Shown: one piece after another, positions 62,093 through 64,000 of the stretch
How the letters are laid out: each line of letters begins with the position of its first letter
Numbering within the stretch: position 1 is the stretch's first letter
NCBI RefSeq assembly: GCF_949628265.1
Contig: NC_088786.1
Span: forward strand, 23,085,681-23,149,680
Origin: Cloeon dipterum
Taxonomy: Eukaryota > Arthropoda > Insecta > Ephemeroptera > Baetidae
DNA length: 64,000 bases
Reading direction: 5' to 3'
Notes under the pieces: generated by a model
What the model saw: only the letters and a program-made list of their open reading frames with translations
Databases searched by the model: none
What the model was told of the DNA's origin: nothing
Translations under genes and position numbers: made by a program

Positions 62093-64000
62093 CGAAAACA
62101 GATATACGCGCGGAGGAGAATGGAACAGCTTTTGCGCCACTGTTTGTTGTTCCGTTGAGTTGAGCACGATTCCCTCTCGTCGCAGTTTGACATTCAGGCC
62201 AAAAGGCAATTTAATTGCTCCACTTGGTGTGGCTTGATTATTCTATTAACCTTAGCACTGTGCAAGGTTACTGCCACAGATTGTACACATTTAATCCGAT
62301 TTGAACGAGCATGAGTTATTTTGCATGTGCGTGGGACACTACGGCTTTAAATAAATTGAAATCCACTGCGTTTCATGTAAATTAGGATTTTTCCCTTTGT
62401 GAGCGCGTAAGCTTCTGATTATTGGAGTTAAAAATCTTATGTTTAAATCAGGTTGATGATAAGAAAATAAATATCCGTTTCATCCATTGTAATTTATCGC
62501 TTCCAGGAGTCAAAACAAATTGAAAATTAATTGAATTTAGCACCTGGTACATCCCAACTAATCAAAATCATAGAATTGAACCCATCGCCGTGCCCCTTTT
62601 AATTATTCTCACGTTCGCTTCCAAACAAATGGGTAACCTCCCACCGAGAGGAAAGAATATAATCACTAATTTGATCCCGCACGATTCTACTGCCGGTCGC
62701 TCTGAATAGGTTCAGAAATCGCGCCGGTGAGTCACACTTACATTATGAAACCAGGTGTAAATGGATGCAAATTGCCCTCCGCGGTGAATCTACAATTTGC
62801 CAGCTTCCGCGTGCAAAGTGAAATCTATTCATGTTCAAAAGTAACTGTCGATGCATATCTGCGATAGATTTAGGTGCGCAGGTGTGTCGAATTTCGAGCG
62901 CGTGAAACTCGGCACACAAAAGAATGGTAATTGCAACTTAACTCTCATCCTCACTTTGTGTGACAATCGGAAACTGTTTTACAAGTAGAGTGGGTCGCTG
63001 AATGGCCTTTCCGTGTTTTGGTTCGCAACCTTTAGTCACAAAATCCTTATTCAGAAGAAATCGAAGGAAATGAACACTTATGCAAATTAATTTTTCTCTT
63101 ACATTAAATGTATTTTCTTAGAAGATGATAACTTTGATTCTGGTGTCTTCTTGATTCTTACAAGTTTGTATTGCGATGAGATATTTTCTGTGTACGCATT
63201 GAATACATTTTCCCCCGCCTAAAGCTGCTCTGATCCCATTCAGTCACGTCCAGCAAAATGAAAATAACAAAAGATGCTCTCTCATTCCTGCTTTGCAGAA
63301 AGCGGTGGAATATTCTGGTGCGCATATGTGCCTTTTTTCTCCTTTTCCACTCTCAGCAAAGCAATTTGAAAAGCCTGCTAAATGCTAGTAGCATCAACGC
63401 ACAACCGGCATCGAACAAAAACAATTTCAACGCTCGCTAACTGGTGACGCCGTGGCGAATATATTCACGGGTACAGATGATGTGTGCGTTGAAAGGAGCA
63501 ACGAGACTCTCGCACAGGTGCACTGTGGAACGTGTGTAAAAACCGGACCGCGGATATTAATGAAGCATCTCTACACAGCTTCCAACCGACTGCCTTCTTT
63601 GGTGCAAAAAACGGGCGTGTCTCGCATGGCCGAGATAACGGAGATGCTGATTGCGCGAATTGAAGCTAAACAGCTTCGGCGACCCAGTGAAGCAAAAATA
63701 TTTCTATATGTCACAGTGACGTACCTTTTAAATCAAACATTTAATAAATCAAGGTCAAGTTGGTCACCACCTAAAAAGAGCATGGTTGATCAAAAATGTC
63801 TTTTCATTTGTATTGTTGGTATTTTTCCTATTTTCTTTAAGTGCTAGATATTGTTTGATTTGAACATTTTATTTGAGTAGATATTGATGAGTAAGAGACT
63901 ATCCTCAACTACATAATATTATGCTAAAATGCACATAAATATTTAGCCCTGTATTGTGTTATTTCACTCGCTGCAGGTGAATGGTCTGTTTTTTGCAAAA

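Larger units (their letters stand above)
47666..64000. other. 16-kb stretch without a supported gene
   Basis: Open frames of 60-146 codons occur on both strands, often overlapping each other in opposite directions, and none shows a signal peptide, known motif or matching splice structure. CpG-containing patches alternate with AT-rich DNA. Notable items are a GC-rich hairpin (54186-54209), a TATA-like site (59033-59038) and a long GA repeat (62021-62089). If the Mitoguardin-like gene continues to the right of the window, this is part of its intron 3. It may also hold neural regulatory elements for the Unzipped-like gene. Confidence 0.5.

Noticed and set aside
61849..62193. Ser-Leu and Arg-Glu repeat proteins on both strands
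   Set aside because: Translation artefacts of the (GA)n microsatellite.
1..64000. tRNA genes and well-known insect microRNAs
   Set aside because: A visual search for tRNA B-box words and common conserved insect microRNA seeds found none; weakly conserved ones could have been missed.

Overview
This window looks like the nuclear genome of an arthropod, most probably an insect. Its genes are split by short GT-AG introns, intergenic DNA is AT-rich, dinucleotide microsatellites are common, and the recognisable proteins are animal housekeeping proteins plus an insect-type Unzipped homologue. I cannot determine the order. No tRNA, rRNA, CRISPR array, viral gene or intact transposon was recognised. 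All exon models were built by reading splice sites and reading phase by eye.

Layout. (1) 1-5.5 kb: no gene recognised. (2) 5.53-13.9 kb, plus strand: a TATA-driven gene for a small secreted precursor of 155 aa that looks like a neuropeptide or peptide hormone, with a 6.9 kb intron and an apparent alternative, cysteine-rich 3' end that has its own poly(A) signal. (3) 14.6-22.5 kb, minus strand, convergent with the former: a secreted protein of about 527 aa with two CUB domains separated by a proline-rich linker; its last two exons are tentative. (4) 23.2-31.5 kb, minus: a UBR1/UBR2-type N-degron E3 ubiquitin ligase of 1850 aa in 27 coding exons. (5) 32.05-35.88 kb, plus, head-to-head with it: the spliceosomal HAT-repeat protein SYF1/XAB2 (fandango in Drosophila), 850 aa in 13 exons. 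(6) 35.98-38.10 kb, minus, tail-to-tail with SYF1: the F-box/Kelch protein FBXO42, 551 aa in 7 exons. (7) 38.44-39.40 kb, plus, head-to-head with FBXO42: the first three coding exons of a Mitoguardin-like outer mitochondrial membrane protein. Its remaining exons were not found in the next 24.6 kb. (8) 40.50-47.67 kb, minus: an Unzipped-like GPI-anchored surface protein of 477 aa in 5 coding exons, with a candidate Inr+DPE promoter and 5' UTR exon about 3 kb upstream. It may be nested in a Mitoguardin intron. (9) 47.7-64.0 kb: no supported gene; it holds a long GA microsatellite, a small GC-rich hairpin and one isolated TATA-like site.

The compact core (23-39 kb) alternates divergent and convergent housekeeping genes, with intergenic gaps of 0.1-0.6 kb. 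UBR and FBXO42 are ubiquitin-ligase components and SYF1 is a splicing factor; I see no evidence beyond adjacency that they work together. The flanks hold secreted or surface proteins with long introns, typical of developmentally or neurally regulated loci. The points most worth a second look are the dual-ended peptide gene at 6.6-13.9 kb, the separation of Mitoguardin's first exons from the rest of the gene, and the natterin-like (DM9 plus aerolysin-like) reading of the Unzipped protein.
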